DNA of 7,120 nucleotides from Christensenella sp. UBA5399 (GTDB lineage Bacteria; Bacillota; Clostridia; Christensenellales; Christensenellaceae), in contig DHOD01000029.1 in the NCBI GenBank assembly GCA_002407725.1, forward strand, positions 2,940 through 10,059, given 5' to 3'. Shown piece after piece: positions 5,137 through 7,120 of this stretch. The notes below the pieces were generated by a model. It saw only the letters and a list, made by a program, of their open reading frames with translations. It was not told the DNA's origin and did not search any database. Numbering within the stretch: position 1 is the first letter of the stretch; every line of letters begins with the position of its first letter. The position numbers were made by a program, and so were the translations under genes.

Positions 5137-5149
5137 CAGAGGCGCGACA

Positions 5150-6914
5150 TTAATTACTGTATACCAGCTGTCCTTTTAAATATGTCCGGACCACGCCCGT
5201 ATCGCTGATGTCAATCGGGTCTATGGTCAACAAGTCCTGGTCGATGACAATCATATCGGCAGATTTACCTACTTCCAACGTCCCTGTGACATCCTCCGCA
5301 AAAATGGAATACGCCGCGTCCGCCGTAAACCCACGGATCATCTCCTGCACGGTCAGCCGCTCTTCCGCCCCCAGCAGATACGCCGGATCATCCATATCGG
5401 TGATATCACGAATCCCATTCTCCCTGCCCTCCGTCAGGTTGCGCGTGACGCCCGCCTCAACCGCCAAGAACGGGTTGGGCACCTCCGTCACGGGGTAGTC
5501 CGACGAAAAGGCCAGCCGCGCGCCCTGATCGAGCAATGCCCTTGCCGGGTATTCGTCTTCTGCGCGTTCTCCAATTGCCGCGTATTCCACCTCTGCCCAA
5601 AACGAATCCTCTTTCAAAAACCAATATGGCTGCTCTATCGCAGTGACGTCCAGCTCGCCGAACCGGGGCATATCCTCCTCAGAAACCAGCTGCAAATGCG
5701 TAATGGTGTTGCGGCAATCCCCGCCCTGCACATTGTCCGCCGCATATTGCGCGGCATCAAGCGCCATGCGCACGGCCCCATCGCCGATCGCATGGGTGTG
5801 CGCCTGCACACCGCGCGCATTCACCGCTGCAACTGCCGCATTCATGGCATCCTGCGTCCATACCGAAACGCCGCTGTTTTCCGGATCGTCTGTATAGGGC
5901 TCCAACAAAAGCGCGGATTTGTTGTCTAACACGCCGTCCGCAAAAAGCTTTGCGCTTGTCAACGCCAAAAGCTCTCCGTTATACCGCTCCTGCAGCTCTG
6001 CGAGCAACGCGATGTCTTCCTCCGTTTGCCAGCTGGTCACCGTCCCCGCGCCGCGCACGCGCAATGTCAGCAGGTCGTTTTCTTCCAGCGCAGCATATCC
6101 TTCCCACGGAACGGGGAAAAACCCATTGCCCGGCAACGTCATGATCGACGTGTACCCCAGGGCGTTCAGCCCCGATTGAAACGCCTGCAAGGCTGCTACC
6201 GTCTCCCCCCCCCGAGATATCGACCGGCGGCAGCATCGACATGGCTGTATCCCGCAGGGTCCCCCAAAGCGCACCTGTATCACTGTCCTTTACAATCTCC
6301 CCGCCTGGCGTACTCTGTGTCTCTTCTGTGATGCCGCTCACCTCAAAACATTTGGAATTGAGCCATGCGGCATGGCCGTCATACGAATAAATGAAAATCG
6401 GCTTATCCGGGCAAATTTCGTCCAGACGCTCCTTCTGCGGCCCGTTCAGCAGCTCTTCCCCTTCAAATATCCATGCATAATATCCAAACCCGGAATAGGA
6501 TTCCTGATCCGGATTTGCCTTGATATATTTTTCGATCGTATCCAAAACAGAGTCTACATCAAAATCGTCCAGTAATGTGAAATCGAAAAATTCCGGCATG
6601 ACCGAATGAATGTGCGCGTCGATAAACCCGGGGAGCAGCATACCGCCCTTCAGGTCCACCACCTCTTCGGCAGCTTCCCTGTATGTTTTGCCATCTTCAG
6701 CCGCCCCCACAAAAACGATCACGCCGTCCTCTATGGCAAGCGCCTCGGCAATTGTATCCTGGTCGTCCACGGTATAAATTGTCCCGTTTTCGAAATAAAT
6801 AACGCCTGTTTCCGGGTTTTCGACCACCGTAGCCGCAGCCTGCGGCGCGCACGCGCCAAACACCACCGCTACAACAATCAATGCCATTATCAACAACGAA
6901 TTTTTTTTACACAT
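5150..6914 (-). pseudogene. YtcJ-like amidohydrolase (amidohydrolase family 3), lipoprotein, frameshifted in a G9 run
   Basis: This metal-dependent hydrolase of the YtcJ / amidohydrolase-3 group acts on an unknown, probably N-acyl or amide, substrate outside the cell. The ATG at 6914 follows GGAGGA and encodes a signal peptide ending at FGA-C22, so it is a predicted lipoprotein. The N-terminal frame runs from 6914 to a premature stop at 5979 (311 residues, the last part out of frame). The C-terminal frame is open from 6283 to the stop at 5150. Removing one G from the run at 6205-6213 joins them as VDIS-GGETVAAL in a 587-residue protein of normal family length. Motifs in the joined protein are HIH (101-103), DGHAAWLNS (179-187), AKLFADG with a Lys322 that may be carbamylated, HTHAIGD (372-378), THLQLV (405-410), SSDYPV (470-475) with metal-site Asp472, and GTLEVGKSADMIVID (544-558). 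All metal ligands survive, so the break is recent, a sequencing error, or bypassed by slippage. Confidence 0.88.
6205..6213 (-). repeat. Homopolymer of nine G that breaks the amidohydrolase frame
   Basis: Nine C on the plus strand (nine G on the coding strand) sit exactly where the two halves of the amidohydrolase change frame. Eight G would restore one continuous protein. The needed shift is +1 in translation, or loss of one G in the transcript or DNA; a -1 ribosomal shift would not reach the second frame. Confidence 0.9.
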
Positions 6915-7009
6915 CGCGTCCTCCGTCTTTATTCGTAACATTGGTATAAGAAAAACCGTTCTAATCCTTTGCAGATCGGACTTTACCGGTTGTCTGTCAT
7001 TCCCTCCAG

Positions 7010-7038
7010 ATTATGCCAATCCTATTTTAAAAAAACTG
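7010..7038 (-). promoter_or_regulatory. Possible promoter of the amidohydrolase gene
   Basis: On the minus strand CATAAT (7015-7010) is directly preceded by TGG, forming an extended -10 element. The -35 position 17 bp upstream is a weak CAGTTT (7038-7033). Transcription would start near 7003, giving about 89 nt of leader. That leader includes a 5-codon frame MTDNR at 7000-6983 behind GGAGGG and a weak AACCG/CGGTT repeat followed by TTT. Confidence 0.35.
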
Positions 7039-7120
7039 GCTTTTTAAGCGCGGTGCACGCCTCTGGTGGCGCATTTTAAATTAAAACAAATGCTTTCAGT
7101 TAGAATCAGTATTAGCTATC

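Noticed and set aside
7049..7073. GC-rich inverted repeat near the right end, as a possible terminator
   Set aside because: The arms pair poorly (only four continuous base pairs) and no T tract follows on either strand.

Overview
The window reads as a chromosomal segment of a Gram-positive, Clostridia-like (Bacillota) bacterium. The basis is strong GGAGG-type ribosome binding sites, textbook sigma-A promoters with 17-bp spacers, TTG start codons, an FMN riboswitch working through an intrinsic terminator, an ECF-type riboflavin S-component, and predicted lipoproteins. Base composition looks close to 50% GC by eye. The species cannot be fixed from the sequence alone.

Layout. Positions 1-649 (minus strand) hold tsaE and the start of tsaB, which overlap by one base and are part of the t6A tRNA-modification machinery. 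Their promoter lies so close to tsaE that the mRNA may be almost leaderless. Positions 792-1618 (minus) hold ribU, a riboflavin uptake S-component, with a full FMN riboswitch, an antiterminator/terminator pair and a consensus promoter. A divergent sigma-A promoter at 1641-1669 drives a plus-strand gene (1805-3187) for an unrecognised single-pass membrane protein with a signal peptide, an extracellular domain, a Pro/Thr/Glu-rich stalk and an acidic cytoplasmic tail.

Positions 3188-3335 contain two intrinsic terminators, one for each of the converging genes. purC (3336-4022, minus) encodes a divergent SAICAR synthetase standing alone, without other purine genes in view. Its leader of about 120 nt holds a strong inverted repeat followed by seven T, which looks like an attenuator of unknown type. 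Divergent from it, 4369-5136 (plus) encodes a secreted C39-like cysteine peptidase lipoprotein. This gene converges on 5150-6914 (minus), a lipoprotein YtcJ-like amidohydrolase split by a +1 frameshift in a run of nine G. The last 200 bases are non-coding upstream sequence of that gene.

The genes do not form one pathway. They are separate short transcription units: tRNA modification, riboflavin uptake, purine synthesis, and three cell-envelope proteins. The most interesting items are the purC leader, the G9 frameshift and the unrecognised membrane protein. I see no clear evidence of a wholly new multi-gene system, mobile element or CRISPR array.
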